Source of the DNA: a virus
DNA length: 23,854 nt
Virus record (IMG/VR): IMGVR_UViG_3300044798_000405
Coordinates: 1-23,854 of that record
Reading direction: 5' to 3' (one strand)
A program made the translations under genes and the position numbers. Numbering within the stretch: the first letter of the stretch is position 1; each line of letters begins with the position of its first letter. This document shows positions 7,365 through 14,447 of this stretch, one piece after another. Under the pieces are notes generated by a model that saw nothing but the letters and a program-made list of their open reading frames with translations, searched no databases and was not told the origin of the DNA.

Positions 7365-8732
7365 ATGCAAGATTTGCAGGAATTATTAATTACAGACTTT
7401 GAGAAATCCGCAATAATAATATTAGGTAAAGCTGAAATTGATATTGACGGGACAGGTAATTTTGTTGAGTTACAGGACGTTAAAAGTTTTAATATTCAAT
7501 CGAATATAACTAATATCTTCCAAAATACCTGTGCAATATCTTTTAATATTAATCTGCTAAATACTAAAGACCGTTATTCTTTTTACGACAAAGGAGCAAG
7601 TTGTTATGGGTATATTAAAGAAGGAAGAAATGTAAGATTATATTTGGGAGCAAGATTAAAACCTGAAGCAGGAGAACTTGATGATTATTATTGGAGTTGG
7701 ATATATGGAATAATAGATAAAGCTGATATGCAATATAGCGAATCAGGAGAAATATGTAATATAAGCGGTAGGGATTATATTGCTTATCTATCCGAAACCT
7801 ATTTAAAAAAAATATGGTGGGGTAAAAATAAAAAATATGATATTGTAGCAGAACAGGAACATTATACAATGGAGAATGACTGCAAAGGAATTTATCGAGC
7901 TTTTTTAGATGAAACAGGATTGGGGACAGGATTTAAAGAAATATGGTTAAATAGTGAATGGACTTATGATTGGGATATCAATGAATTTGTTTTTTTAAAA
8001 CCGAACGTTCCTGATGTGGGTGGAGTAGGTTGTTTATGGTTATATTATTTTACTCCTCAAGTAGTTGAAAATGTTATTGCTGATTTATTAGCAGAAGTGG
8101 GAATATTGAATTTATCAGAAAGATTTTTATGGTTAAACAATCCTCTCTTATGCACCCCTACCGAAAAAGAAATTGATAGAGTATGGTTTGATTCGGAAAC
8201 TTCCTATATCAGAGCATTAGATATGTTAACTGAAACGGTATTATATAGATTTTATATTAATGGAAATAAAGAACCTTGCTTTAAACCAACGCCACCTGAA
8301 TTAGGTGAAACAATTAAAAGGATTGATGATAATGAATATCTTATTAGAAAAACAGAAGAGAGGTTAGATGAATTATATAATCATTTTATTATTAATGGAG
8401 AGAGAAGAGAAATGAGAAGAAAATGGTTATCGGTTATGGCTTATTCTTCTATATCTGATTTAACTGGGATAGGCGGCACATTAAAAGGAGCGGTTACTGA
8501 TGATGGTGATAATTTAGTAGTCAAAAGAGGTTTTGTATGGAAAACTGGAGTAGAAGCTGAAATCTCCTGGAATGAAACAGGAGCAGATTTAGGTATTGGA
8601 TATTTTGAACATATTATAACTGATTTAATTCCTGATACTAATTATCAGTTTTATGCTTTTACGGAAGATAATGCAGGTAATAAAAGAAAAACAGCTTGGT
8701 ATTATTTTAGAACAGAATCTATTATAAGTTAA
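7365..8732 (+). CDS. Tail hub protein, N-terminal part, ending in an FN3-like domain
   Basis: The protein has 455 residues. The ATG at 7365 has GAGGT at 7354-7358; a TTG at 7347 lies upstream of that site and is not used here. Residues 1-150 are beta-rich (VELQDVKSFNIQSNITN, GYIKEGRNVRLYLGARL, GEICNISGRDYIAYLSE), like the first domains of tail hub or baseplate hub proteins. Residues ~320-350 (LIRKTEERLDELYNHFIING) resemble the hub segment that precedes its last domain. From ~356 to 452 it changes to a fibronectin-III-like module (KRGFVWKTG, LIPDTNYQFYAFTEDNAGNK, WYYFRT). The canonical hub C-terminus is missing here but appears at the end of the next gene. Confidence 0.62.
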   Translation: MQDLQELLITDFEKSAIIILGKAEIDIDGTGNFVELQDVKSFNIQSNITNIFQNTCAISFNINLLNTKDRYSFYDKGASCYGYIKEGRNVRLYLGARLKPEAGELDDYYWSWIYGIIDKADMQYSESGEICNISGRDYIAYLSETYLKKIWWGKNKKYDIVAEQEHYTMENDCKGIYRAFLDETGLGTGFKEIWLNSEWTYDWDINEFVFLKPNVPDVGGVGCLWLYYFTPQVVENVIADLLAEVGILNLSERFLWLNNPLLCTPTEKEIDRVWFDSETSYIRALDMLTETVLYRFYINGNKEPCFKPTPPELGETIKRIDDNEYLIRKTEERLDELYNHFIINGERREMRRKWLSVMAYSSISDLTGIGGTLKGAVTDDGDNLVVKRGFVWKTGVEAEISWNETGADLGIGYFEHIITDLIPDTNYQFYAFTEDNAGNKRKTAWYYFRTESIIS

Positions 8733-8745
8733 AGGAGAGAAATAA

Positions 8746-11010
8746 TTGTCAGTAGTGATTACTTTATCGGCAATTGACATAACTTATGAGAGAGCCAGAT
8801 TAAAAGGGCTTTATCAAAAGGAAGGGCACTCTGAATATTTTCAATTTGGATTTATTGGTTATGCTGAAGGACAAGAACCCGAAGAGGCAGTCCAAATGTA
8901 TATTTATGGAACGCACGAATATCAAACCGATGAAGGAGATTATTTTGGAGTTAACAGATTACGATATTCATTGGCTTCTAATCTTAAATATTATTATAAA
9001 GCATTTGTAAAAATCGAGGGGATTTATACTTATGCAGATGATTGGATATCCTTTACAACACCAAGTAAACTTGCTGAAGTAGAAACTTTAGCTCCTCAAG
9101 ATACTACTGTAACTACAGTAAGAGCAAGAGGATCTATTACAACAATTACTTATGGAACTACACCTTCAGTTGTAGGTGGAGAAAATGTTACCAAAAGAGG
9201 ATTTTGTTATAATACCACAGGGAATCCAACCATAGCAGATGATAAAATGGAAGAAATAGGAAGTTGGAGTACTGAAGATTTTGATCTTATAATAACAGGA
9301 TTACTTTCAAACCAGCATTATTATATTAGAGCGTATGCTTATAATAGTATGGGTTTAGCTTATGGAACTGATATCAGAGATTTTACAACTGATGAAGCTA
9401 TTGCAGAAGTTACAAATTTAAGAGTTGAACCAGACTCAACTCAAACTGCGATAAAATTTTATGGAGAAATAGTAAGTATAGAGGAAGGATTAAATATAAT
9501 TGAGAAGGGTTTTGAATATATTGTTCAAGACGAAGAACCAACACCGGAAGCAATAGGAATAGAATGCATAAAGGAAAAACCTATAGGAATAGAGTTTTGG
9601 GATATCGGAGAATATAATACACACGAATATGAAGGTAATGAGGTAGGGTGGGAAGATTATTTATATCATCTTTTAGGCGATGAATATAAATATGAACACG
9701 ATGTAATCTGGTGGTTTAGAGCATATTTTAAGGATGGAGAAAACAATAAATTCACTGCCACAACTTGGATGAAAAATATTCCTACTGTTACAACTTTTGA
9801 ATGCACCTTAGTATCAGCTCAACAGGCGACTGGAAATGGAGAACTCATTAATAAAGGAGCGAATATTGTAACCAGATTAGGATTTAGGATCATAAAAGAA
9901 TATAGCGGAGATTTAATGGGAGCAAATAGTTATACCAGAGAATGGGACGGTTATTTGGTTGCAGTCCCTCTTGAAGAACATCCTATTTATGATGTAAATG
10001 GGATTTTTATAACTGGTTGGTATTATACTGGAACTTTCTATCGAGATGCTTTCTTCCCAAAATCACAAACCGAAGGGAATTTTGATTTAGGAATTTATTC
10101 AAATATTTTAGGTGGTGGATTTAATGGAGAAGGATTCGGATATTATCTAAAACCAAATGATACTTTAAAAATTCAAGCTATTGCCAAAAATGATTTGGGA
10201 GTAGGATACGGTGATGATGTTTTTGAAATAACTACTGGACAAAATTTACTTTATGAAGAAAATGAGCCAATTATTTCTCCAACTTCGGTAGAAAAGACAG
10301 TTACCCTTCGTAATATACCAGAAGGAGCGATAGCTATCAGAGTAGGAATAAGGATGGGAAGAACTTCAAGTTGTAATGAGATAGATGTTTTTGAAGATGG
10401 AGAATGGGGTAATGATGATGAAGTAACTTTCTTTATCCCTGACCTTATTCCAGGTGAGAAATATTATGAAGAACCTTATATGGTTTTATATTATGAAGAA
10501 GAAGAATGGGAAGAAGAGATAATCGATGAAGAAGAAGAACCTTTTGAAGTACCAGAAGAAGACCCTGATTGGGATTATGATACGACTATACCAACTTATG
10601 AAGAGTATAATTATAAAACAGTTATAAAAGAAATAAGATGTGAAAAAATGTCTGATCAAAGTTTTATCGATAAAGCAGGTAGAAGAAGAAGTGTAACTAT
10701 TGATAATCATTTGATTCAAACTGAAGAAGTTAATAAGGAAGTTATAAATGCTTATCTGGAGCAATTTCAGATAGTGAAATTAAAAGTTTCCATAGATTAT
10801 GATATACCAATACCTTTTGAAAGAGGGGATGTTATTTTAATAGGGGAAGGCCAATATAAATTTAAAGCGAATGGAGAAGGAGAGATACCATTTAAAGTAG
10901 GTGGAGGAGAGATACCATTCGCAAATTCTATCTTGGCTAAAATTAGAAAAATTGATAGTAGTTTTACTTCGGGAACTGAAACAATATTAGGTTTAGAATT
11001 GGAGGTATGA
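8746..11010 (+). CDS. FN3-array tail protein with hub-like C-terminus
   Basis: The protein has 754 residues and starts at TTG 8746, with AAAGGAGAG (8731-8739) correctly spaced. Residues 1-105, 108-215 and, more loosely, 219-345, 346-500 and 500-580 look like successive fibronectin-III or Ig-like modules. The clearest is the second: KRGFCYNTTGNP, ITGLLSNQHYYIRAYAYNS, GLAYGTDIRDFTT. An acidic linker (~583-610, many Glu) follows. Residues 625-754 resemble the last domain of tail hub proteins: AGRRRSVTIDNHLIQTEEVN, then a helix, then IPIPFERGDVILIGEGQYKF. So this gene probably supplies the second half of the hub begun by the preceding gene. FN3 modules on tails often bind host surfaces weakly. 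Confidence 0.62.
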   Translation: MSVVITLSAIDITYERARLKGLYQKEGHSEYFQFGFIGYAEGQEPEEAVQMYIYGTHEYQTDEGDYFGVNRLRYSLASNLKYYYKAFVKIEGIYTYADDWISFTTPSKLAEVETLAPQDTTVTTVRARGSITTITYGTTPSVVGGENVTKRGFCYNTTGNPTIADDKMEEIGSWSTEDFDLIITGLLSNQHYYIRAYAYNSMGLAYGTDIRDFTTDEAIAEVTNLRVEPDSTQTAIKFYGEIVSIEEGLNIIEKGFEYIVQDEEPTPEAIGIECIKEKPIGIEFWDIGEYNTHEYEGNEVGWEDYLYHLLGDEYKYEHDVIWWFRAYFKDGENNKFTATTWMKNIPTVTTFECTLVSAQQATGNGELINKGANIVTRLGFRIIKEYSGDLMGANSYTREWDGYLVAVPLEEHPIYDVNGIFITGWYYTGTFYRDAFFPKSQTEGNFDLGIYSNILGGGFNGEGFGYYLKPNDTLKIQAIAKNDLGVGYGDDVFEITTGQNLLYEENEPIISPTSVEKTVTLRNIPEGAIAIRVGIRMGRTSSCNEIDVFEDGEWGNDDEVTFFIPDLIPGEKYYEEPYMVLYYEEEEWEEEIIDEEEEPFEVPEEDPDWDYDTTIPTYEEYNYKTVIKEIRCEKMSDQSFIDKAGRRRSVTIDNHLIQTEEVNKEVINAYLEQFQIVKLKVSIDYDIPIPFERGDVILIGEGQYKFKANGEGEIPFKVGGGEIPFANSILAKIRKIDSSFTSGTETILGLELEV

Positions 11011-11011
11011 T

Positions 11012-11374
11012 ATGGCACAACATAAATTTACTCAAGGGACATCCGGTAGAGTAACTACAGCAGATTATGCGGAAGAAATTAATATAATTAATGAATTAAG
11101 ACAGATCGTAGAAGATCTTGCTACGATTGTAGGGCAGGTTAAATTAGGAGATGGCCAGTATCCTGCTGATGAAAGTATCGGGATATTAGCGACTAATGTT
11201 AAAAAGAATAATTTTGAAGCAATAATTGAACCAACTGAATTTGATGATGAAACTTTAGGATATAGTAAAGGAAGTCTTTGGATATATGATATAACAGCGA
11301 GTATTTGTGTTGATGCAACCGAAGACAATGCTGTATGGGCAACGATTACAGGTGGAGGCGAACCACCACCATAG
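11012..11374 (+). CDS. Small tail fibre / tip-associated protein
   Basis: The protein has 120 residues; the ATG is one base after the previous stop, with GGAGG at 11001-11005. It starts with a helical, trimerisation-like stretch (ADYAEEINIINELRQIVEDL) and ends with a beta module (LGYSKGSLWIYDITASICVD, then DNAVWATITGGG) of the kind found at the C-termini of phage fibre proteins, where a 'GSLWxD...I' pattern is common. The final GGGEPPP looks like a flexible end. It directly follows the hub genes and precedes lysis genes. A fibre or tip role is likely; the ligand cannot be told. Confidence 0.5.
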   Translation: MAQHKFTQGTSGRVTTADYAEEINIINELRQIVEDLATIVGQVKLGDGQYPADESIGILATNVKKNNFEAIIEPTEFDDETLGYSKGSLWIYDITASICVDATEDNAVWATITGGGEPPP

Positions 11375-11392
11375 AAAGGGGTGAAATAAATT

Positions 11393-11776
11393 ATGAAAAA
11401 AATCATTTTAATAATTTTTGCAGTATTAGTATTAAGCAGGGTTGGTTATGCACAGGGGAGTAGTTTATCAGATAGGGAATTACTTCTCCAATTGTATGAG
11501 AAGGTAAGTTTTATCAATGATAGTATTACGAGGATAGAAAATAAATTTGTTTCAGTTGAGAATAAAGCTGATGTTGCTATGGAAAAAGCAGATACTCTAA
11601 AAAATAGAGTAACTGTAAATGAGCAGAGTATATTGTCTATATTAGAAAAAATAAAAGAATTAGCCACTAATTGGAACCGATTGATGATAGTTTTTTTGAC
11701 TTTTATCTTTAGTATATTTACTTATATCGGAGTAGGAGTTTATGGAAATAGAAGAGCGAATCATAAAACTAATTAA
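11393..11776 (+). CDS. Membrane protein with signal peptide, coiled coil and C-terminal TM (lysis cassette)
   Basis: The protein has 127 residues. It begins with a clear signal sequence (MKKIILIIFAVLVLSRVGYA, possible cut after GYA). Residues ~25-95 form a charged coiled coil. Residues ~98-115 (MIVFLTFIFSIFTYIGVGVY) form a membrane segment followed by a short basic tail. The coiled coil plus C-terminal TM layout resembles XhlA-type holin partners of Gram-positive phages, but those usually lack a signal peptide. It overlaps the next holin-like gene by 35 bases and lies two genes before the endolysin. It may be a holin accessory or a spanin-like component. The export and membrane features are visible; the role is inferred from neighbours. 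Confidence 0.55.
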   Translation: MKKIILIIFAVLVLSRVGYAQGSSLSDRELLLQLYEKVSFINDSITRIENKFVSVENKADVAMEKADTLKNRVTVNEQSILSILEKIKELATNWNRLMIVFLTFIFSIFTYIGVGVYGNRRANHKTN

Positions 11777-11993
11777 ATCTCTGGATAAAATAATGGATAC
11801 CTGGGATAATTTAAGTTTGCGAAGAGCCATTGTTAATATCTATACTATTATGATTTTTATCCAAGTAGTTATCCTTACTATTTTATTGGTGTTTGGGAGG
11901 GATATAACTACTAATTGGTTGGGTATATTTGGGATAGAATTCGGAGCCTGGGGGACTATTTTAGCTTATTATTTCCACACCAGAGGAAAATAG
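11742..11993 (+). CDS. Small two-TM holin-like protein
   Basis: The protein has 83 residues; its ATG lies inside the previous gene, with CGGAG at 11728-11732. After an amphipathic N-terminus (EERIIKLIKSLDKIMD) it has two hydrophobic segments: IYTIMIFIQVVILTILLVFG and WLGIFGIEFGAWGTILAYYF, ending in a basic HTRGK. Size, two membrane segments, basic end and its place immediately before an endolysin are typical of holins, which open the inner membrane to release or activate the lytic enzyme. I do not recognise a named holin family. Confidence comes from topology and context. See 11990..12058 for a possible C-terminal extension. Confidence 0.6.
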   Translation: MEIEERIIKLIKSLDKIMDTWDNLSLRRAIVNIYTIMIFIQVVILTILLVFGRDITTNWLGIFGIEFGAWGTILAYYFHTRGK

Positions 11994-12058
11994 ATGAGCA
12001 GAATAATGAAAGTGATATTAAGATAGAAGAAGAAGAACAAGAGGAAGGAGCAGACTAA
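11990..12058 (+). other. Short acidic overlapping reading frame between holin-like gene and endolysin
   Basis: In the -1 frame relative to the holin-like gene, codons from ATA 11990 run open to TAA 12056-12058, which overlaps the endolysin ATG (TAATG). The encoded tail is strongly acidic (IDEQNNESDIKIEEEEQEEG). The holin-like gene ends GGA AAA TAG, and tRNA-Lys could slip back one base on the A-run, adding this tail. Alternatively, a TTG at 11915 could start a separate ~47-residue product. The TAATG overlap is the same arrangement that joins other real genes here. Evidence is suggestive only; the GA-rich bases also serve as the endolysin ribosome site. Confidence 0.3.
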
Positions 12059-12492
12059 TGACAATAAAAAATCGAATGAAATGCCCTTGCAAGAAATGCA
12101 AAGATAAACCATATACTATCAATGAAAGATTAGAAGATTTATTGATTAAATTAGAAGAGAAATTAACGAAGGAATACGAATTGTTGACTATAAATAGTGG
12201 CAACCGATGCGAAGAAGAGAACGAAAGAGTTGGTGGAGATAAGAATTCACCACACCTAATAGGAGAAGGAGCGGACATAAAAGCGACAGGAATGACCTTG
12301 ATAGAATTAGCCAGAGTTTGTGTAGAAATAGGTTTTGATAGAATAGGAATTTATCCGAATCATATTCACGTGGACGTAATAATTCCAAAGCCATCTCATT
12401 TTTGGTATATCAAGAAATACGGCGGGAAATATATTTATTCGAGAAATATTACAAATCTCGATGAATTTTTAAAATATGTTAAATTAATATAA
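12058..12492 (+). CDS. Endolysin, M15 family (D,D- or L,D-peptidase)
   Basis: The protein has 144 residues; its ribosome site is GAGGAAGGAG at 12041-12050. It carries the M15 zinc peptidase signature: SGNRCEEENERVGG (47-60), then SPHLIGEGADI (64-74) and RIGIYPNHIHVDV (95-107). Likely zinc ligands are His66, Asp73 and His104, with Asp106 in the HVD motif. M15 enzymes cut peptide bonds in peptidoglycan cross-links or stems. There is no signal peptide, so it needs the neighbouring holin to reach the wall. An N-terminal CPCKKC (9-14) is an extra cysteine cluster that could bind metal. It has no separate wall-binding domain, as in many phages of diderm hosts. Confidence 0.88.
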   Translation: MTIKNRMKCPCKKCKDKPYTINERLEDLLIKLEEKLTKEYELLTINSGNRCEEENERVGGDKNSPHLIGEGADIKATGMTLIELARVCVEIGFDRIGIYPNHIHVDVIIPKPSHFWYIKKYGGKYIYSRNITNLDEFLKYVKLI

Positions 12493-12515
12493 TAAAAAGG
12501 AAAGGAGGTGATATT

Positions 12516-12935
12516 ATGATAGTCTGGATTATTGTTATTTTAGCAGTATTAATTACTCTCTATGGTATAAACGTAAATAAGAAAAAAGGAAAAGAAGTGA
12601 TAGGGGAAGCAGAAGTCCTTATATCTGATGTAGAATTAAAACATTTAAAAGTATATTGTTCTACCTGCGGGGATACAGAAGTAAAAGCGGGAAGCACAAT
12701 AAAAGCAATAGAAAATAAAGGATGTTTTTCGGTAAAGGGATTTAATGCAGAAGGAAAAGAAACAATATTACTCGCTTCAAAGGTAAGTTGGAAATCCAGT
12801 TGTAAAACTGTTTATTGGGAAAGTAATATAGGGCTAACAAATTGTGTATCTTGTTCAGGAGGACAATGTAGAAATGTCTGGGTAAAGTATAGCAACGGAG
12901 TTACTTTGAGCTGGAAAATAGATTTTAATAAATAA
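12516..12935 (+). CDS. Exported, membrane-anchored cysteine-rich protein of unknown function
   Basis: The protein has 139 residues. It starts after the strongest ribosome site in the window, AAGGAGGTGAT, a near-perfect match to the 16S tail. Residues 1-17 (MIVWIIVILAVLITLYG) are an N-terminal membrane anchor or uncleaved signal; the rest would face outward. That part is beta-rich and has several cysteines in groups (YCSTC, GCF, SCK, NCVSC, QCR), suggesting disulfides or metal binding. I do not recognise a family. It follows the endolysin and precedes a structured RNA element, so it may be a lysis accessory, an immunity or superinfection-exclusion protein. These roles are guesses. Confidence 0.65.
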   Translation: MIVWIIVILAVLITLYGINVNKKKGKEVIGEAEVLISDVELKHLKVYCSTCGDTEVKAGSTIKAIENKGCFSVKGFNAEGKETILLASKVSWKSSCKTVYWESNIGLTNCVSCSGGQCRNVWVKYSNGVTLSWKIDFNK

Positions 12936-12941
12936 ATAAAA

Positions 12942-13035
12942 CAAGCCTTCGCAAGGTTTAACTCAAGTTTCATCAACAGGTGGCTGGTAACCTCCTTCCC
13001 ATAACTTGCTTGATAGGAACCTAAACGAAGGCTTG
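12942..13035 (+). ncRNA. Structured RNA element with anti-Shine-Dalgarno core
   Basis: CAAGCCTTCG (12942-12951) pairs perfectly with CGAAGGCTTG (13026-13035). Inside, AGGTT (12954-12958) pairs with AACCT (13018-13022), CAAGTT (12964-12969) pairs with AACTTG (13003-13008), and AGGT (12978-12981) can pair with ACCT (12990-12993). The core holds ACCTCCTT (12990-12997), preceded by GGCTGG (12982-12987), much like the 3' end of 16S rRNA (GGCTGGATCACCTCCTT). It fills the gap between two genes. No promoter or U-run is evident, so it is probably part of the late mRNA: a cis-regulatory or processed RNA. The pairings are direct observations; the function is unknown. Confidence 0.6.
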
Positions 13036-13055
13036 ATAAGAAAGGATATGATATT

Positions 13056-13421
13056 ATGAAATATCTATGGCAATTACCTCAAAATATATTAGCTAAATTT
13101 ATTTATTTTTGTTATAAAAAATCTATATCCAAAACACAAATATATAAAGATATTATGATATATTATATTATAGGGTTTCCGGGTGGATTATCTTTAGGAA
13201 ATCATATATTCGTACAAAGTGATTGTGATGATAATATGGTAAAACACGAATATGGGCATACCTTGCAGTCAAAGATGTTAGGGTGGTTATATTTAGTAAT
13301 AGTAGCTTTACCATCTTCTATTATGGCTATCTTAACAAATTTACATATATTAAAAATAGAAAATTATTATAAACATTTTCCTGAAAATTGGGCTGATAAA
13401 CTTGGTGGGGTAAAGAGATAA
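13056..13421 (+). CDS. HEYGH-motif membrane protein, putative metallopeptidase-like
   Basis: The protein has 121 residues, with AAAGGAT at 13041-13047. The centre reads VKHEYGHTLQSKMLGWLYL, an HExxH zinc-peptidase-like motif, followed by a hydrophobic stretch (YLVIVALPSSIMAILTNLHI) and the C-terminal ENWADKLGGVKR. I recall this arrangement (HEYGH..QS..LG..YL...PS, then W-A-D-x-L-G-G-V) from a widespread family of uncharacterised small proteins in bacteria and prophages. The E of ENWADKLGG could be a third zinc ligand. It lies just downstream of the structured RNA element and upstream of membrane genes. Peptidase activity has not been shown to my knowledge; it may act at the envelope. Confidence 0.65.
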   Translation: MKYLWQLPQNILAKFIYFCYKKSISKTQIYKDIMIYYIIGFPGGLSLGNHIFVQSDCDDNMVKHEYGHTLQSKMLGWLYLVIVALPSSIMAILTNLHILKIENYYKHFPENWADKLGGVKR

Positions 13422-13446
13422 TATTATTAGAAAGGAGTGAGAAAAT

Positions 13447-13629
13447 ATGTTATATTTAAAAATGATTTTCTTTGTATTTTTAACGATGTCAGGAATACAT
13501 ACGATCTTTCATATTAACGATTTTATTCAGGATTGGTATAAGTGGTTTATAACTTTAGTTAAAGGTATCGGAAAAACAATCCTCTGGATATGGAATAAAA
13601 TTATCGGAATATTTAAAAGAGGGAAGTGA
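13447..13629 (+). CDS. Small membrane protein, unknown function
   Basis: The protein has 60 residues, with a strong AAAGGAGTGAG site before the ATG. The N-terminal ~20 residues (MLYLKMIFFVFLTMSGIHTI) are hydrophobic. The rest is aromatic and basic, with amphipathic helix character (KWFITLVKGIGKTILWIWNK, then GIFKRGK). The basic C-terminus should stay in the cytoplasm. It lies between the HEYGH gene and the possible spanin in a run of envelope genes. It might be a second holin-like or peptide-type membrane effector. No family is recognised. Confidence 0.55.
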   Translation: MLYLKMIFFVFLTMSGIHTIFHINDFIQDWYKWFITLVKGIGKTILWIWNKIIGIFKRGK

Positions 13630-13634
13630 ATATT

Positions 13635-14423
13635 ATGAAAACAATTCTAAAGATAATTGCTATTGTAATATTGATTGGAGTATTTATTTTCGCAGGGTGG
13701 CAAGGTTATCTAATATATGATAGGTGGCGAGATAAAAATATTAAAGTTAGCAAAGAACAGGAAGTAATTGAATTATTACAAAAACAACAAGGAACTATTC
13801 TAACTTTACGAACAGATATAGCAGAAATAGAAAAAAGAGTTGTAACTGATACGCTAAAAGAAAAGGTTGTTATCAAAGAAGAAGCTCCTACCTATGAAGC
13901 AAAAAAAGCAGAAATAATTGAACTAAAGAAAGAACCAGAAGTTAATCAGGAAAAAATAGAAGTGGCCAGAGTGGAATTTGAAGAAAGGATAAATGAATTT
14001 CAAGCCAGTCCAGATAAAATATTAATTAATACCGGAGATGGAAAAATTGTTATATACGAGGATTCAGAGGGCAATTTAGTATCTCTTGAAAGTGGAGTAA
14101 CAATAACCAGACACCGGAACGTTGAAGAAGTGATAGGAGATTTACAAGCTGGGAATACCATTGAGATAATTAAGAAAAAAGATTTAGGAATAAAAGCAGG
14201 AGCTTATTATGCCTTTGATTCAAGTTATGGTATAATATTATCGAAGGGGATAGTAAATATAAAAAATTACAGTTTAAATGCTTCACTTCTATTAAGTGAT
14301 TTTAAAGACTTTAAATTTATAGTAGGTGGAGATATCGCTTATAAAATAAAAGATAATTTAGAATTAGGTTTTGGATATAATACTAATAAAGAATATTACT
14401 TAAAATTACAGTATAGTTTTTAA
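13635..14423 (+). CDS. TM-coiled-coil-beta-barrel-like protein, possible spanin
   Basis: The protein has 262 residues. ATG 13635 is preferred to GTG 13626 because the GAGGGAAG site would be too close to the GTG. Residues ~4-26 (ILKIIAIVILIGVFIFAGWQ) are a membrane anchor. Residues ~35-120 are charged and helical (coiled coil). The last ~80 residues are alternating beta strands (GIKAGAYYAFDSSYGIIL, FKFIVGGDIAYKIKDNLELG) ending in YLKLQYSF. A terminal Phe after alternating aromatics is the classic signal of outer-membrane beta-barrels. An inner-membrane anchor, periplasmic coiled coil and outer-membrane-like end would suit a spanin, which joins both membranes at the last lysis step. Role inferred; only about four strands are present. 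Confidence 0.5.
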   Translation: MKTILKIIAIVILIGVFIFAGWQGYLIYDRWRDKNIKVSKEQEVIELLQKQQGTILTLRTDIAEIEKRVVTDTLKEKVVIKEEAPTYEAKKAEIIELKKEPEVNQEKIEVARVEFEERINEFQASPDKILINTGDGKIVIYEDSEGNLVSLESGVTITRHRNVEEVIGDLQAGNTIEIIKKKDLGIKAGAYYAFDSSYGIILSKGIVNIKNYSLNASLLLSDFKDFKFIVGGDIAYKIKDNLELGFGYNTNKEYYLKLQYSF

Positions 14424-14447
14424 AAAAAAGAAAGGAGATGAAAATTT

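Noticed and set aside
8730-8748. Frameshift or stop readthrough joining the two hub genes
   Set aside because: The second gene has its own strong ribosome site and in-place TTG start, and the frames differ with intervening stops, so separate translation is simpler.
11065-11406. 113-codon open frame on the - strand over the small fibre-like gene
   Set aside because: It is a shadow of a gene with a strong ribosome site and gene-order support; no own signals.
12942-13035. tRNA or rRNA gene at the structured element
   Set aside because: There is no cloverleaf, no GGTTCGA-type T-loop and only a ~23-base resemblance to the 16S end, so it is not a tRNA or an rRNA gene fragment of useful length.
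13626-13637. GTG 13626 as the start of the possible spanin
   Set aside because: The ribosome site GAGGGAAG would lie directly against the GTG; ATG 13635 has proper spacing.
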